Of a stretch of 64,000 nt of DNA, positions 63,431 to 64,000 are shown piece after piece. Each line of letters begins with the position of its first letter. Positions within the stretch are counted from its first letter, which is position 1. A program made the position numbers and the translations under genes. The DNA is from Ferrimonas aestuarii (GTDB lineage Bacteria > Pseudomonadota > Gammaproteobacteria > Enterobacterales > Shewanellaceae). The DNA lies in contig NZ_SWCJ01000005.1 in NCBI RefSeq assembly GCF_005116665.1, positions 186,001-250,000 of the forward strand, given 5' to 3'. The notes beneath the pieces are model-generated. The model did no database searches. It had not been told where the DNA came from and saw nothing but the letters and a program-made list of their open reading frames with translations.

Positions 63431-63928
63431 ATGCCAAACTCGAAATCTCCCAATCATCAGTCTGCGCAACCCTGCTCGCCTCAAGCGCAACAAAGCCAAG
63501 TGGTAGACGCTCAGCTATTTGATAATCAAGTTTGTTTTCCTCTTTACAGTGCCGCTAATGCGGTCACCCGAGCTTATCGTCCTTTGCTGGATGCCATCGA
63601 TCTGACCTACCTGCAATACATGGTGATGATGTTGCTATGGCAACACAAACAGATGAACGTTAAGGAGCTGGGAGAGCAGATGTACTTGGACTCCGGCACG
63701 TTGACACCGCTGCTTAAGCGGCTGGAAGCGAAAGGGTTCGTGGAGCGTCGCCGCAGTGAGCTGGACGAGCGAGTGCGGTTAATCTCCATCACCGAGGCTG
63801 GCCTAGAACTGAAATTCAAAGCCCAATCGGTACCGGGAGAGCTGGCCTGCAAAGCAGACATGAGCCCGGAGCAGGCGATGGAACTGAAACGGCTGTGTCA
63901 AACCTTGCTGGCCAACTTAGGCAGTTGA
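63431..63928 (+). CDS. OhrR-like MarR-family regulator
   Basis: A 165-residue MarR-type repressor. The start of its core, NQVCFPLYSAANAVTRAYRP, matches OhrR, in which this Cys (here about residue 34) reacts with organic hydroperoxides to release DNA. The winged HTH follows: VKELGEQMYLDSGTLTPLLKRLEAKGFVERRR. An unusual 25-residue Gln/Ser/Pro-rich extension precedes the core. GAGG sets ATG 63431. It likely controls itself and the divergent MAPEG gene through the operators between them. Confidence 0.92.
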   Translation: MPNSKSPNHQSAQPCSPQAQQSQVVDAQLFDNQVCFPLYSAANAVTRAYRPLLDAIDLTYLQYMVMMLLWQHKQMNVKELGEQMYLDSGTLTPLLKRLEAKGFVERRRSELDERVRLISITEAGLELKFKAQSVPGELACKADMSPEQAMELKRLCQTLLANLGS

Positions 63929-63956
63929 GCTTCGTTAGTTGCTTACTGGTCAAGCT

Positions 63957-64000
63957 ATGAGAATCCTCCACCTGTTTTTGCTGCTGGCATTCATTCCGAG
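63957..64000 (+). CDS. Partial gene start with signal-peptide-like sequence
   Basis: An ATG opens MRILHLFLLLAFIP and runs off the window end. The hydrophobic core looks like a signal peptide of an exported protein. No ribosome site is clear, so the call is tentative. Confidence 0.4.
   Translation, partial: MRILHLFLLLAFIP

Noticed and set aside
1..64000. CRISPR arrays, rRNA genes, prophage or complete insertion sequences
   Set aside because: No spaced direct repeats, rRNA sequence, integrase or transposase was seen on either strand.

Overview
The window is a gene-dense chromosomal segment of a marine, Shewanella/Ferrimonas-like gammaproteobacterium (order Alteromonadales). The evidence is NsrR, a sodium-type PomAB flagellar stator, an octaheme cytochrome of the Shewanella tetrathionate-reductase family, MetJ-type control of metA, a tandem glycine riboswitch, and the gene order xseB-ispA-dxs next to pomAB. 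There are no rRNAs, CRISPR arrays or complete insertion sequences. The naming of the lineage is inference from gene content.

Layout. 0.1-8.7 kb: two outer-membrane-type lipoproteins, a tRNA-Ser/tRNA-Arg pair with a clear sigma-70 promoter, a possible miniature inverted-repeat element, an unannotated-size 56-aa membrane protein, then nsrR, a YqaA-like membrane protein, a large M16 metalloprotease and gshA. 8.7-16.4 kb: an iron-acquisition island made of a TonB receptor, a PchR/YbtA-type AraC regulator and an ABC transporter whose permease is fused to a degenerate M1-peptidase-like domain; the same 22-bp box lies before the receptor and before the regulator, with Fur-like boxes at both. 16.4-25.9 kb: a LysE-type exporter, a lytic transglycosylase-like lipoprotein, dxs-ispA-xseB, pomAB (with a sigma-28 promoter), thiI and an Omp85-like barrel. 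25.9-36.8 kb: malic enzyme, an XdhC plus two-subunit molybdenum hydroxylase set with a Tat signal, a chemoreceptor, menA, and a catalytically degenerate SDR next to tesB. 36.8-43.7 kb: glycine riboswitch and AGCS symporter, YbaY-like lipoprotein, OmpW, a second degenerate SDR, MetJ-controlled metA and a PAS chemoreceptor.

43.9-49.3 kb: a LysR regulator converges on a three-gene electron-transfer operon (monoheme cytochrome c, DUF3373-like barrel, octaheme cytochrome). The LysR promoter and the operon promoter both carry the palindrome ATTAGA-N4-TCTAAT, which points to a self-contained regulated respiratory module. 49.6-53.4 kb: an AraC regulator, a dienelactone-hydrolase-like enzyme with a Cys nucleophile, and an FMN glutamate-synthase-like protein. 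53.5-61.3 kb: a seven-gene valine/branched-chain acyl-CoA degradation operon preceded by a perfect GTTTACG/CGTAAAC palindrome.

61.4-64 kb is the accessory-looking end: an exported bacterial EndoU-type nuclease with a small acidic partner (toxin-immunity layout), a LysR remnant broken at a triplicated heptanucleotide (removing two copies restores the frame exactly), and a divergent MAPEG/OhrR-like MarR pair with three TTGTGCRCAA operators between them. Novel-looking candidates are the LysR/octaheme regulatory circuit, the pseudo-peptidase ABC permease island and the exported EndoU pair.
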